Counted from the stretch's first letter, positions 1 through 16,034 are shown. The stretch: 64,000 bases of DNA from Archegozetes longisetosus (GCA_018873245.2 JAEMBT020000008.1:13001172-13065171); one strand, 5' to 3'. Numbers and translations are program-made. Notes: generated from the letters alone by a model not told the origin.

Positions 1-278
1 TTCGAACTCACCATCAATCACATTCCGGACATCATTTTAACTTTAACTTTGATGATCTCTTCGAGGATATGGGAAGAGATGAGTTCGGTTCGTTCGGTGA
101 CTTTTTCGGTCATCAAAGTGCCGAGACTTTCGGCAACGGAGATTCTTTCTTTGGTGGAAATCACTTCCAAGGCGTTCGTATGAATTCGTTCTCAGGCAAT
201 TCAAGACACAGCGAGCGATGTCGCACGGTTACTAGACGTATGGGAAATTCGGTTATGACTTATACTGAGTGTTCTTAA
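1..278 (+). CDS. DNAJB9: DNAJB9/ERdj4 co-chaperone, C-terminal end (partial)
   Basis: The window opens inside a coding exon read in the frame starting at base 3. It runs through His/Phe/Asp-rich segments (FNFNFDDLFEDM, FGDFFGHQ, NHFQG) to the tail CRTVTRRMGNSVMTYTECS and a TAA stop at 276-278. From memory the tail closely matches the vertebrate DNAJB9 C-terminus (CRTVTQRRGNMVTTYTDCS). DNAJB9 is an ER-lumen J-domain co-chaperone of BiP that acts in ER-associated degradation and represses IRE1. The J domain lies upstream of the window. A polyadenylation-like AATAAA follows near 475. The family call rests on the C-terminus only; another class-B DNAJ is the alternative. Confidence 0.82.
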   Translation, partial: RTHHQSHSGHHFNFNFDDLFEDMGRDEFGSFGDFFGHQSAETFGNGDSFFGGNHFQGVRMNSFSGNSRHSERCRTVTRRMGNSVMTYTECS

Positions 279-879
279 TGTAGATTTTGTAAATTTTTTC
301 TGATACCGACTCATTTTTATGTATAATAAGCTATTGACTGGTTGTAAATTTTATTAATGTTGAGCACAATTTGGAAATTGTTTCGTTTGCCATCAGATTG
401 TTTTTTAGTGCATTAGTTGTAAGACTAAGACTACAAATTATAATTAGTTGAAAACTAAATGTTAATTTACTGTAAATAAAAATGATTTTCAAGTATTTTT
501 TCACGAAAAACTATTGTAATTATTGTTGACAAATAGCTACTGTCATCATTTTAAGAAATCGTTCGATTGACAACTTGAGGCAATTCTTCAAAATTTCAAA
601 TGTGTTGCGACAAAACTCTTCAAAACAATAAGAGCGACGGTAAGGTAGCATAAAAGTTGAACTTGATTATTACGTAACATTGATTAATCACTCACTTCTG
701 TCATGTTTTAGGAAATTAAACTATGAAAAGAATGTTAAAAAAGCTAACATAAAAATATTTAGACTTAAATGTTACAATTGCTTAATTAATTCGAGGAGAG
801 AATAGCTGGAAGGCATAAATGGATAAGCACAGAGAGGAATCAATGGAAGGTAGGATTGGAAAAGTAGAAAGAGGGGCAA

Positions 880-920
880 CGAGAGGTAGAGAGTGAGAGA
901 GAGAGAGCTAGAGAGGAGAA
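880..920. promoter_or_regulatory. GA-rich tract upstream of the Galpha-i gene
   Basis: A purine-rich stretch with (GA)n runs lies about 400 bp upstream of the Galpha-i ATG, in the 279-1315 intergenic region. GA repeats are common in arthropod promoters (GAGA-factor sites), but no TATA box or start site could be fixed. A second (GA)n run lies in intron 1 near 2650. The rest of 279-1315 shows no gene. Confidence 0.3.
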
Positions 921-1315
921 GCAACAGGGAGTGGTTTTCCGGTAATGTTTGGGCTTAGCTCTAGAACTAGTTATCGAACCACTCTATTCAATGCTGACTC
1001 GTATTTAAAACAACAACAAATCCTCCATATTATTCGGTTTGCCGGTTAGGAACGGTTGATAAGTGATGCGATAACTGAGTTTTTGAATAACAAAACTTAT
1101 ATAACATAAATGCTGTTTGGATATTAGATCAGATAATAATGCACTCATCATTTACAACCAGTTAACGCTTTTGGCGCCAATTTATCCCCTTTTCATCCAG
1201 TGTTTTGCTCACTAAAACTTTCTCACATTAGCCCAACGGACAATTCAATAATTAGTTCAACTTTTTCAGTTATTCTCTGTTTTTATTGTGTGCACTTTTT
1301 CTGTTTGGCCTAACA

Positions 1316-5098
<3,783 letters not shown>

Positions 5099-6985
5099 CT
5101 TAACAAACTTAATTTAGGAGTAAAACAAAGTAAAACTTCTCGAAAGTATTTTTGACGGAGTCACACATGACATATGAAAGTGTTTCTTAATTATATAAAT
5201 GCTTTAGTGAATATAAAATTTCGGAAAGTTTCATAGTATTTTGGGCTCGATTTCGGACCTTTGATACAATGTTCAATTTTTGATAGAGTTTGCAATTAAT
5301 TAATGTAAATATTGTATTTTATGATGGAATTGAAAGATAAACCTTAGTGTAATTTTGCTCATGAAGTGCTTGTGTCATAAAGCAACAGCTATTGTGTTGA
5401 TATACTGAAAAATTACATTCCCTTCAAGTGTTTATATGGAAAGCCCTAATAAATGTAATTGAGCTCAGACGACAAGTTGGTTCAATGTTTATGTTTACAA
5501 TTAGATATGGCTTTATATAAACGAAATGTTACTTAAATATGATGTATTATTTTTTGAATAATTGTGCTTTTTATAACTCTATTTTTAATGCATTCAATAT
5601 TTATTGAACTTCACTGACGCCTCGAAATGGTATTCTTTGACACTGTTATATAGTTTCTGCATATCGCAAGTTATCTGCATATTGATCCTCATAAAAGTAT
5701 TTACAAAATTCTTAAGGGACCTAAAGCTGTAGAAGCTATATGTGAAGAAATAAAAACATGTTTTTGTTATTGTTATTTTAGTGTTTTATGTTCTATCAGT
5801 CAGATACTTGAGACTTGTTCATTACACTGGTCAATATGTAGTTTCATTATTCGGAGTAAAGGTTCGAAAAAATCTATAGACTTTTCTCCATCTCACCAAA
5901 CAATGAAAGGTTCGTTTCAAAAATAATGCAACTTCCCGATCATCTTATATACTGTTGACAATCACGTTCATCTTTAGATATATGGCTTCATTTTTCAAAT
6001 CATCAAAAGTCACAGAACCTTATCTCACTCATAGAGTATTGTCAAATAAGTTGACATTTTTCTAATTGAACAAAGCCTAGGCTTTGGAATAGTGAATGAC
6101 TGAAGCCAGTATCACATGAACAATGGTTGGCGAGAATTTACTGGAAGTCAACATTGCGAGAGTTTACTAGAAGTCAATATTGAAGCCCATTCTAAGAATC
6201 AGAATCCTTACTAAGTAAATAATGAAAATATGATCTTACACTGAACTTTGTTTCAGTTTGTTTATGTCTGACTAATTAAATATTTATCTAGTATTAATTG
6301 AAACAACGAACAGAATATCAGTCTTTCTTGCTCTTCAGAACCAGTTCGCAATGAATAGCACTTCATATAATTCTCTCGAAAACTGATGAATCAGTTGTAG
6401 CTCAACTTACCATCGCTTGTTTGAAGAATTCAATGCTGACGATAGCATTATGACAAACATTACATAACAATAACACTTTGATATGAATATTATTGATTGT
6501 TGAGAAAAATTTTCGATATAATAAAAGTTTATAACGCAAGATTTGCTTCAGTAAAATTAAATGTTTTATTCGCTATACTATGCAATACTAGGAATTTATA
6601 TAGCAGTATATTCTTTAATGTTCTCTACTTGCCTTTCAAATACATTTTCAGTAAATATTGTTTTATAACTACAATCAAATTTCTTCATTGCATTACATAA
6701 TCAATTCTTAATGTAAATTTATTATAAAAGTTTATTACAAAAGTTGGATCATTAAACAGCTGTCACACTATTCACACAAATAGCCATTATATCAATGTTT
6801 TGTTCAACTTCGAAATAATGTTTGTGACATGTCTACTATTCAACAGAGAATCTGACACTCAATTTATAGACAAGCAACAATCAAAATGATTTCATTATCA
6901 TCACTGTCTCGATGGGTGATAACCAGTGCTACAAGTAATCTCATCTCTTTCAGATAATTTGAAAATTTTGATCGAGTTTTGTAAA
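5099..6985. other. Galpha-i 3' UTR and intergenic stretch
   Basis: AT-rich, with AATAAA-like signals near 5447 and 5750 that could end the Galpha-i transcript. The short ORFs here have no domain, signal peptide or splice context. No gene or repeat recognised. Confidence 0.5.
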
Positions 6986-7303
6986 ATGCGATCAAAAAGT
7001 TTTTCACTAGTGGTTCTCCTAATAGTTGCCTTTATTGCTAGCAGCGATGCGCAACAGAATCCTTTTAGCAGTATATTTGAAGGCATGAGAAAACTTCTTC
7101 AGCGAGGAATGAATGTCGCAAAGAATATGAGAAAAAATCTCCAAACCTCAGTCTCCAAACAAAAGAACTCAGAAAGTACTGACTCATTGGACGGTTCGGT
7201 TGAGAATTCAAGAAATAAAAATTCAAGAGGTGAATCTTCATCTGAAGAAGAGGAATCGAAGTTTATCGAAGATTTGCCAGTTCTAATGAATAAATATTAT
7301 TGA
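6986..7303 (+). CDS. Small secreted protein, unknown function (105 aa)
   Basis: The in-frame ATG at 6986 is preferred over the one at 6926 because it begins a clean signal peptide: MRSKSF, then a hydrophobic core (LVVLLIVAFIAS) with likely cleavage after SSDA. The mature part of about 83 aa has no cysteine. It starts with a basic amphipathic stretch (MRKLLQRGMNVAKNMRKNL) and ends in a Ser/Glu-rich acidic region (SSSEEEE) before FIEDLPVLMNKYY. The basic-then-acidic layout recalls propeptide or antimicrobial-peptide precursors, but no family is recognised and no dibasic cleavage site is clear. It is intronless as seen; an upstream 5' UTR exon is possible. Confidence 0.55.
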   Translation: MRSKSFSLVVLLIVAFIASSDAQQNPFSSIFEGMRKLLQRGMNVAKNMRKNLQTSVSKQKNSESTDSLDGSVENSRNKNSRGESSSEEEESKFIEDLPVLMNKYY

Positions 7304-8193
7304 GTAAAAGAGTTTTGTGAAGTTTAACAAAGTTTTTGAGCTAAATCTTATTGTACTTAATATTTAATCGAACACAATCAATACTCAAAAAGCACATTTA
7401 TTTTATGCGAGAGTTTATATAATTTAAATATGAACTTTGAATTTTAACTGAAAAATAAACTTGCTTAACCAAGTTAATGATAGTATAATTGAAAAAATTA
7501 TTATATAATGATCTGTTTTTAATTTGAGGTCTAATTTGTTAAGGTAGCTTTTCATCTAATTTTCGTTATCTGGCCTCATTTCAAGCTGGTAAATTCCAAT
7601 CAAAATTTCAGTTTTTCCATTATTTATTTTTCCATTTGAATGGTGTTTAAAAGACATTTTTAATGTATCGGATTTTCATTTTGTAAGATTTATTCTCAAA
7701 GGATGGTCTCCAGTAATCTTAGTCAATCACTAGTCAAAAGATATTTCAAAAGTAAATATAATCAAATTGAAAGTCTATTTTAGATATCAGTTTAAAACAA
7801 TATTTATTTAGATTTTGAGAAAAGAAATTGGATTTATGAACATGAAATCTCATAAAATGTGAAATTAGTTCCGGTATGAAATCCAAATGAGATTTAGTGC
7901 AACCTTAGTGAAAATATTGTTCTGACTGTATTTTTGCAAATAATTCCTCGCTATCTTGATTGCGCCTATTGTCTTTATGCTTAATGTGTAGAAAATTTGT
8001 TGAGTTTTACCAGTTAAATTAGTCTAAAAACATTAAAAATTTAAATTAACTTTCAAACTCCCTTTCCTTATAAAATGAAATAAATTGATTTACTAGCTAT
8101 AAGTTGAACCCTTACACACACGTTATACGGGTGTTATTCAAGTTTTATTGAGTTTAGTTGAGCTCTAGTGATCAAAGTGAAATAGAAGTTGCC
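7304..8193. other. Intergenic, nothing recognised
   Basis: AT-rich sequence between the small secreted gene and carboxypeptidase Q. No ORF with domain support and no clear inverted repeats were seen. Confidence 0.4.
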
Positions 8194-9702
8194 ATGAGTA
8201 ATAATCTAATAAAACTTTGTTTCATAATAAGTCTGCTAACAAACTATGCAAAATGTTTTGGATCTAAGCTAAAACCTTTCGATTATAATCAATGCAAAAA
8301 CGATTCATATTTCATGAACACTTTGAGATATGAAATACGATCGAAGGCATCGAAAATTAATCAAATAATCAATCTAGTGCTGAATTCTACTGAAAAAAAT
8401 GTGACTTATAACGAATTGGCCACTTTTGTCGATACTTTCGGCAGTCGACTGGCAGGTTCTGAAGCGCTAGAGAATTCAATCGACTATTTAATCAGAAAAC
8501 TAGAGAGTGAAAAACTTGGTAAAGTTTATACGGAACAAGTATTAGTTCCCAAATGGGAACGAGGATTCGAGTCGGCAGAGATGATTGAGCCAAGAAAGCA
8601 AAAGATATCAATACTAGGATTAGGCGGTACTATTAGTACGCCTAATGATGGAATCACTGCGGAATTGATAGTTTTTGACTCTTTACAGCAATTTGTTGAG
8701 AGCTCACAAGTTGTTGAGCAGAAAATAGTGTTATTCAACACTGATATAGTTAATGGATCTCATGTCGGATTCAAACTAGAGGCCACTCGGCAAGTGGCAG
8801 AAGCTGGAGGTTTAGCTGTTCTGTTTAAGTCACTCTCAACACTACCAGTCTATTTACCTCGCGCGGGAATCATCAGATACTATTCAGAGGAAACTCGAAT
8901 TCCAGCCGCGAGTATAACCATTGAAGACTCACAAATGTTTAGCAGGATGACTAAAAGAGGTGATAGAATAGTCATTCACTTATCACTTGGGGGAGAATTT
9001 CATGGAATGACTGAATCAAGAAATCTGATCGCTGAGCTAAAAGGCACTAAATACTCTGATGAAGTGGTTATAGTGACTGGTCATTTGGACAGCTGGGATG
9101 TAGGACAGGGGGCTCTTGATGATGGTGGAGGCGCTTTCATATCATGGAGAGCACTTTCTTTATTAAATAAACTCGGATTCAGACCCAAACGAACGTTGAG
9201 AGTCGTGTTATTTACTGGTGAAGAAGAAGGAAATTATGGGTCAAAGGCTTACGTAGAAGTATGAAAACAATTTAAAGTTAGTTATAAAATCATAGAATTT
9301 TATTCATTTCAGAGACATGAACAAGAATTGGATAATATAAGTATAGTAATGACTTCAGATTACGGCACATTTAAGCCGTTAGGATTGAGTTATTCTGGAA
9401 CTAACACAACGTCACAGTGTGTTTTGTACGAAACTTTACAGCTGCTCCAATCGATTAATGCAACTAAATTAGTCATCGGAAAAGGAATTGAATTGACAGA
9501 GACTGACGCCGACGAATTTATTAGCAGAGGAATTCCGGCTTCCAGTTTGCTCAATCGTAATCGTCATTATTTCGATTATTATCACTCAAGTGCTGATACA
9601 ATCAATGTTTTAGATCCTTATTATCTCGATCTATGCACCATTGTCTGGACATCTACTTCTTTCGTTTTGGCAGATCTTAACGTCAAGTTACCGCGTATTT
9701 AA
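8194..9702 (+). CDS. CPQ: Carboxypeptidase Q (M28 family metallopeptidase)
   Basis: Two exons, 8194-9258 and 9313-9702, split by a 54-bp GT-AG intron, give 484 aa (human CPQ is 472). I start at the ATG at 8194, which opens a signal peptide (MSNNLIKLCFIISLLTNYAKC); upstream codons in frame lack an ATG. A protease-associated region (residues about 130-250) sits within the M28 fold. All five zinc/catalytic positions are visible with spacing like the human enzyme: His about 297 in VTGHLDSWD, Asp about 309 in GALDDGGG, Glu about 343 in FTGEEEG, then Asp in TSDYGTF and His in YYHSSADT. The family enzyme is a secreted/lysosomal dipeptidase that hydrolyses circulating dipeptides. It looks intact and active. 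Confidence 0.94.
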
Positions 9703-10786
9703 TAAGCATTCATAATAAGAAGTTTTCGCAATCTATATAATTCAATCATTTCTAACATGCATTTTATTTAGAGAGAACTTCGTTTAAATTCATTACTCTA
9801 TAAGTTTATTCAAAACTTTGAATCAAAAGTTTTTTGCCTTTAGAGACATCTCTTTGAATATGTATTTATTTGAAAAGTTGTGCAGTAAATGTGATTTTCA
9901 ATCACTTACAATTATTTAGACCTTGAAAACAAGTTTCCAGAACTATGCTTGCATAATAGAATTGTACTGTTGAAAAATTAGCAACCAGCGATAGCAACAA
10001 GAAAAGGTTGTTTCTATGTCATCCTCTCCTTAATGCGTATCAATCTGTTGCTAAATTTTGTTTGTTACTTCCATCAATTACTAAATTGAATATATCCTAT
10101 AAGTTTCTCAATGTTCTTTATGTTATGGTGTTATATAAAACATGCGATCACAACGCATCCTTTCTGGTGCTATCAAAGATTATTAAGCTTTTGTGTATAG
10201 TCTATATATCTGTTATATTAGTGATAAAGATTGATCCAGAATCATTTGTTTAACTATTATTATTAAACCAATTGGTCAGTTGAAAGCTGCAAGCTCAAAA
10301 CAAAGAGTTTGGCCCAATTAGTGCTGTTTCATTTTACGTGACTTTTAGCAGCAATAGTTATGTCAAAGCTATTTAAAATTGTATAATAGATTTAATGGCG
10401 TGCTGTTTGTGTGTAAACACATGTATGATGTGTACGAACACAGATACGATGTATGCATCAGTAATGTATACTCTGGGCAAATCTAAGCAAAAGTTCTACA
10501 AAATTGTGGCAAAAGATCAATTATATGAAAAAAGTTAGTTTGAACAAAAGTAAGCATTTCTACTTTTGGTATAATCAAAATTGACAATTAGCATCTACTT
10601 TAGTAAATGTTGCATTTGCTCGCAGTAGCAGTAGTAGTGCGCGTCAAATAAGTTGACATAGTTTTGCTATCAGTGCGATTACACTCAACCATTAATCTCT
10701 ATGGAAATTACACTTTGATTAGTCTGTTATAAAAAATTGTCTCATTACTCATCGTTTCGAGAAACCAAAACAACTTGTTAATAACA
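9703..10786. other. Intergenic, nothing recognised
   Basis: Between CPQ and the MARCH-like gene. Small ORFs are unsupported. No repeats of note. Confidence 0.4.
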
Positions 10787-11458
10787 ATGTCGTTATCTTC
10801 AAATGACTTCGAAGTGTCATCAGAATTGGGCGACAATAGAGTCGTATGCCGCATTTGCTGGCGAAATGGTCATATAGAAGACTTATTATCTCCATGTCTT
10901 TGTACGGGATCTCAGAAATATGTTCACTTCGCATGTATTGCTCGTTGGATACAAGAACGGGAAGGTGATAACAGAAGTATTTGCGATGTTTGTCAACATC
11001 AATATCAAAACTTAAATGTTAGACAAATTGAGAAAAACTTTATTCAATGGCTGGCAGAAGGAGAAGACGTGATCGCATCCATTCTGACGGCAATTGTTGT
11101 AATTGCGTTCTTTGTTTACATTTTGAACATGGGTTGCATTCAGTTTTTTATGTCTGCTGGTGTAGTACATAACGCGATACGTTATATACAACTAGTGTTA
11201 ACTCTTTTTTTGGGATCAGTTTTTTTTATTCTACTCGTTGTCGCTCTGATTGTTTGTAGAGTTCAATTCAAAGAATGGCAAACTTCACACTTCGATACAA
11301 TTGTCGAACGATCGACTGATTCTCGACGATCAACATTGTCATCAAGTGACAGCACGTCTTTGAGTGACTCCTCATCCAATGAAAATGAAGTGGAAAATGA
11401 AGACAAGGAATTGCTATCAACAAATTCAAAGCAAAATGACTATCAAAGTTTATGTTAA
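10787..11458 (+). CDS. RING-CH (MARCH-like) membrane E3 ubiquitin ligase
   Basis: Single-exon 223-aa protein starting at the ATG at 10787. Residues 21-69 form a RING-CH (C4HC3) finger with Cys21, 24, 37, 39, His47, Cys50, 66 and 69, including VCRIC, PCLC and ICDVC. Two hydrophobic helices follow (about 92-115 and 128-160), then a Ser-rich tail (STLSSSDSTSLSDSSS) and an acidic end. This layout (N-terminal RING-CH, two TM helices, short tails in the cytosol) matches MARCH2/3/4/9-type ligases, which ubiquitinate membrane proteins to drive endocytosis or degradation. Which MARCH is closest cannot be told by eye. It lacks introns, unlike its neighbours, so a retrocopy origin is possible, but the frame is fully open. 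Confidence 0.88.
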   Translation: MSLSSNDFEVSSELGDNRVVCRICWRNGHIEDLLSPCLCTGSQKYVHFACIARWIQEREGDNRSICDVCQHQYQNLNVRQIEKNFIQWLAEGEDVIASILTAIVVIAFFVYILNMGCIQFFMSAGVVHNAIRYIQLVLTLFLGSVFFILLVVALIVCRVQFKEWQTSHFDTIVERSTDSRRSTLSSSDSTSLSDSSSNENEVENEDKELLSTNSKQNDYQSLC

Positions 11459-11827
11459 TGCGTCATTTAACACCAGATTTAACTACATTATACATCAGAT
11501 TTAACTTGAAGTACAGCCTGAATCCAGGATAATATTCGATACATTTTCACTATAGTTTACTTACAGTATTTGTACACTTTTAAAACTTCAATCTTTCCAG
11601 GAAGAATAGTGATCGTTCGACTCGTTTTGAAATTATTTTTAAAAAGTTATTCATAGCCAGAGCTTCTATCTTATGTGTTACTGTTATAACTTATAGAAAT
11701 TTTTAATTAATAAAATGTGCGAACATTTAACAAACTTTCTTATTATGTGACAATTCGACCGAAATATAACCACTTTCATAATAAGTGCTAACTTGATGAC
11801 CATTTTAATCATAGTTTTATTAAAAAT

Positions 11828-11935
11828 CCTTCATACTCAAGCGATCGACTACTCTTAAACCGAGAGCGTTTCCGCGAACGTTAACAACATTTCGGAACCA
11901 ATGACGAAGCCAATCGACAACGACCTGCAGCATAA
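11828..11935 (-). pseudogene. Relic of the EAAT last exon
   Basis: On the minus strand, after an acceptor-like CTGCAG, the translation reads VVVDWLRHWFRNVVNVRGNALGLRVVDRLS. It parallels the last exon of the live EAAT at 16829-16935 ([29 protein letters not shown] in two parts there). No matching upstream exons were seen directly next to it, so it is an isolated exon relic, or the 3' end of a copy whose body is lost or separated by the repeats at 12.2-13.4 kb. The invariant NVLGD has become NVRGN. Confidence 0.72.
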
Positions 11936-12180
11936 GATAATGATTTTAGTTACATTAAGTCTTAAAGTTTAATCAAAATAAATTTGACCAGAGTCTTACA
12001 AACGACTAGATTGAAAATCATATTTAAAACTTCTTAACACATTTTCAATGAGATAAAAGTTAAGAAGTCATAGAGAAAGTCGTAATCAATGTACTCTTAA
12101 CTTTTAACATTGAAATTCAAACTATGAAAGGCAAGAACACTTGCCTCTGGTTGAATTTATTTCAACTCAACTGTACTATC

Positions 12181-12550
12181 GGACAAAAAAAGTATATGTT
12201 AAATAAAACCTTTTCGCACCTAACATACTTAGGGATTACTTTAATATTTAAGTAATCAACATTTTCAAAACTTTTACATACTTAGTCTAGGTCTGACTTA
12301 TGGCATAACAAAATAACGAACTTTTGCATTAATCGTTTTACTGATAAAAAGTTCATAAACAACACTTGTAAACAATTTTCTCTCAAAGAGATTTAAAGAC
12401 AAGTTTCAGGCCTTGTGACTCGTTACAAGAGATAATACGTATCAAAGTAGCATGACAGATTTAATCGATCTTTCCCTTATTTGGTTCAAGTCTTATTGGC
12501 TTTTATTGTTTTTTAAGTGCACATTTTAACATATACTTTTTTGTCCGATG
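12181..12550. mobile_element. MITE-like element, copy 1 (TIR with GTACTATC flanks)
   Basis: The ends are inverted: ggacaaaaaaagtatatgtt at left and the complement of ggacaaaaaagtatatgtt at right. The 8-bp direct repeat GTACTATC flanks it (12173-12180 and 12551-12558), as expected for a hAT-type target duplication. No coding capacity. It abuts the left end of the next inverted-repeat element. Confidence 0.6.
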
Positions 12551-12552
12551 GT

Positions 12553-13085
12553 ACTATCGTTTGATAAATTACCGTTTGAATTACAGTGAGCGCGAAAGGA
12601 ATTGTATGAATAACACGAAACTCCTAACACTAAAACTTGATATTAAAACTTTTTGTATCAATAAGATGACATTAAAATTATGACTGATATAGTTAAGAAT
12701 AAAGTATGATGATTGGTAATAGCTTCTTCGCTAATGACGGGAGTTATACATTGTATATTGTCAAAAAAGTTATTAAATGCAATATTGGTGGTTATTTAAT
12801 TCTGGCGAAAATGTTCGCATTTTTTGTAGTTTTTGATTAAATTTAATAAATCATTGATTTTTTCTAAATATAATCTCTCATAAATATTAAGATGTTGAGT
12901 TAGATTAAAATCAATTAATTCGTTCAATTGACTCGTAAGCTGTATTGGATATGAGCTTAATTATTAGTTGAGATAAACTTTTTATTACTCAATATTTAAA
13001 GTTTAGGTGTTGTTTCACGTTATTCGTGCGATTTCTTTTGCGCTTACTATAATTCAAACAGTAATTTATCAAACGATGTTACTAT
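12553..13085. mobile_element. Inverted-repeat element (MITE-like), 65-bp arms
   Basis: Left arm at 12555-12620 (atcgtttgataaattaccg ... gagcgcgaaaggaatt) is mirrored by the right arm at 13025-13088 (aatttcttttgcgctta-like ... taatttatcaaacgat). The interior of about 400 bp is non-coding and AT-rich. It lies between two diverged copies of the neighbouring MITE. Confidence 0.55.
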
Positions 13086-13089
13086 ACGT

Positions 13090-13430
13090 AAAAAGTGTTT
13101 GTTAAACCGAGTTTGCTTCCTCCTTATTAATAGAGGGATGACTTTAATATTAATGATGCATCTAAGTTTCAACAATTTATTAGTCTGAGTCAAAGTATGA
13201 ATTTGATCTCATTATCAATTGAAGTAATGATTTTGAGCAAATGATAGTGCTAAACAAAAAGTTAGTACTTTTGCAATCCTTAATTTGTAATGAAAACCTC
13301 TACATTCAAAGTATTATTGTTTTAATAGATTATTAAATGTTTCCCCTATTCTGTATGTCTTGTATTGGTTATTATCATTTTTAAGTGTTCAGTTTTATAA
13401 AGACTTTTTTCTTTATATTACCTTTTCTAG
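13090..13430. mobile_element. Diverged second copy of the 12.2-kb MITE
   Basis: Runs in the same order as 12181-12550: an A-rich gtaaaaagtgtttgttaaa start, then agggatgactttaatatt (first copy agggattactttaatatt), then tagtctgagtc (first copy tagtctaggtc), and a tttaagtg...tttataaag end. Much more diverged, so older than copy 1. The two copies are direct repeats flanking the inverted-repeat element between them. Confidence 0.45.
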
Positions 13431-14132
13431 TAAGTGCTAGATAAGTACACTCAAAACCTTAATAATCGTTGGTATCATCAGAAGTGATAATTTATGATGG
13501 CATGTTTTCCATTAGACCATAATATAAGGAATATTAAGAAAATTATAGAATATTCGATATAGTAATCAAAGCAAATCAAATTGGTATGTATCACAGAAAG
13601 GTTGATGTAGCAAAGATCTTTTCTTGGTGCAATCTCAAACTATTAAGTTTTGAGTATAAAGCATATAGTCATATAGAGTCAAAACTTCGGGAACTTTAGC
13701 GCAATAGAAGCATTTATTCTAAAGAATTCAGATTTGCTTTCATGGATTAAGTTTATTTCCGATAGAATAGAAATATTTCTAGTATTGAAGTGATCCGAAC
13801 TTGCAAATCAAATCTATTTTAACTGGAGTAATGCATTATTATAGAAGTCTGATGAAGCTCTCGCTGATCAACAGTTCTTTCATTAGTCTCAACTAACTCT
13901 TCATGTAAAAACTACTTCTTCAAATAGTATTAATTCTATTAGACTCATTTTATTGCTCTAAAAAATATTTTTAAAGTTATTTATTTAATAAAATATCTTT
14001 TATATTCCTTAGAATTGTTATATAAAATTTTAAAATCAATAGTTAAATGTAAATTAACGCTAAGATAGTAAACCATTTTATTTATATGAAAATTCAACCA
14101 AATTAGAATTGTCTTAATTTTTAAGTACTATT

Positions 14133-15190
14133 TTGTCGATTTCTTCCATAAAAGTTTCTATTAAATTTTGTTCACTCAAGTGGTCAACTATTACTTACCG
14201 AAGCGTGTTCGCGAACATTAATAACAGATTGAAATCTGTAGACAAGCGTCCGACAACAGTGACCTGCAACAAAAAAGTGATAATTGTCGTTAATTCAATT
14301 TTTCGTGATAGAGGTTCCCCACCAGAGTCGTATCTTCAGCTGGAGGTCCAGTTGCATTAAGTACAATAGCCATAGTCAACAATAATAGCGAAATTAATAG
14401 CAAATTTCTGAAATTGATTTATATTTATTGAACTGTTTTCATAACTTCTTGTAATATTCCTGCAGCTCGAATGCTGGCCATTGTGACCGTAATACTGATT
14501 ATAATTAGTTTTGCCAAGTCTAATTCACGATATTGTATTCTGAATATAGCAATTCCTGCTTCATAAGAGCTGTTCGTTCACATCAATAGTATTGAAATAG
14601 GAATGCAAAATCTCATTGTTTATTTCACTGATAACAATTTTCTCTTTAAGGCATTGTGTTCTTATATACAAATCACATTAAAATTATATCATACAAGTTC
14701 AAGTGCTGAACTTTTACTGATATTTTTGTACATTAAGGAACAAATCCAAAAGCAGTGATAATAGCAGAAGACGTATTCATAATAAGTTTCAGAAGATTTT
14801 TCTGAGTAAATGTGAAATAAATGAGCAGTAAAATGGTGTCCATATAAGATCTAACGATAACCGTGAAAGTGTACCATCGAAGACAATGGAATAGTTTTGA
14901 AAGTCGTTTGGCTGACGATACTTGAGGCCAAACAAGGCGAATTAGTTGTCTTCATTAAATTTTTGGTTATATACATAATAGCTCTTGTTTAAAGATTTGA
15001 ATAATTCTATCAAAATATTTCGCTGACGAGATACTCAAATAAGTGCATATTTTGTGGTCAACTTTATTGAAACTAAAGTGTCCACATCTGTCAAAGCAAA
15101 GATCAACTCGTGACAATTAGGATTACAATACCAATAACAATTGTAGACAACAGGGATCTTGAGGGCTGTAGTCTCTCAGAGACTTGCTCA
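14133..15190 (-). pseudogene. EAAT (SLC1) pseudogene, multi-exon
   Basis: A decayed minus-strand copy of the 3' half of the neighbouring EAAT. Segments align exon by exon: 14160-14264 (LVYRFQSVINV, last exon), 14312-14375 (LTMAIVLNATGPPAEDTTLV, helix exon), 14459-14690 (the NMDGTALY exon, with the Asp-Gly-Thr region broken), 14735-14960 (the TASSSATMP exon, parallel to 17453-17680) and faintly 15110-15180. Introns sit at the same places, so it arose by segmental tandem duplication, not retroposition. Reading frames carry several stops and indels. With the relic at 11.8 kb it shows that EAAT was once a local tandem family. Confidence 0.8.
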
Positions 15191-16034
15191 AAATCTAATT
15201 ATAAGTTTGTACTGAGGATAATATATTGGAAAAAATTTTGAAACTAAATTTATTTAATGCATCAATCGATTGTTATTTGTTGAACATTGATCAAGGGTTT
15301 TGTAACAAATTAGTGGATATTTGAATGTGAGTTAGCGACTGCTTCAACAATTTTATTCATTTAATGTTAGATTTTTAGAACTGCACTGGCCAGACCAAAA
15401 ACCTGGCTACAACACTCCGTGCGAAAAAACTTCAAAATTTGAAGAAACGCTACACTTGAAATCCAATTTAATTGATCGGTCTCTGACTCCAACTAGGATT
15501 CGTTTCTCTTGGGATAGGTACCAAAAATATAGAGAGCATGATTGCTGTTAGTGTAGGGAAGGCTAACATGTTTGATTCGAAAACTTCAAAATATTTTGCA
15601 GAGCTTGACTCATTTACTTCTTCAAGATAAGAATTCGTTTTCTCATTACTATCTGAGCTTTTATTATCATTGTATTCGTTGATAAGAGTTTTAAAAGTAA
15701 GGCTAAAGTTAAGGTAAGCAAAGATGGTTTAAGCTATAAAACTGATGGTATTTTCGCAGAAATTTATGGTGAATTCAGATATGAATGGAATGGTAATCAT
15801 AAATAGCGAACAAAGAAATAATATCAATAAAGTTAATTATTGAACACGTACTATGCAAGTAAAACAAACGGTAAACGATGTAAGAAGCATCTAAATACGC
15901 ATAAAGTATATAAATTCTTATCATCTGATGCACCAGTTATATGGTGTGTTGCAAGGTTAATGTAAAAAACGGCGAGTAGGAACTAATAATCCAAAGGTAA
16001 TTGTCACATACTTAAGAAATATAAAGCTAGATTT

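Noticed and set aside
8158-8193. Upstream start for carboxypeptidase Q
   Set aside because: The extra 12 codons begin at TTG and would bury the signal peptide; the ATG at 8194 is the better start.
10008-10253. 81-aa hydrophobic ORF between CPQ and the MARCH-like gene
   Set aside because: No ATG at a convincing start, no neighbours or splice context, AT-rich composition can produce it by chance.
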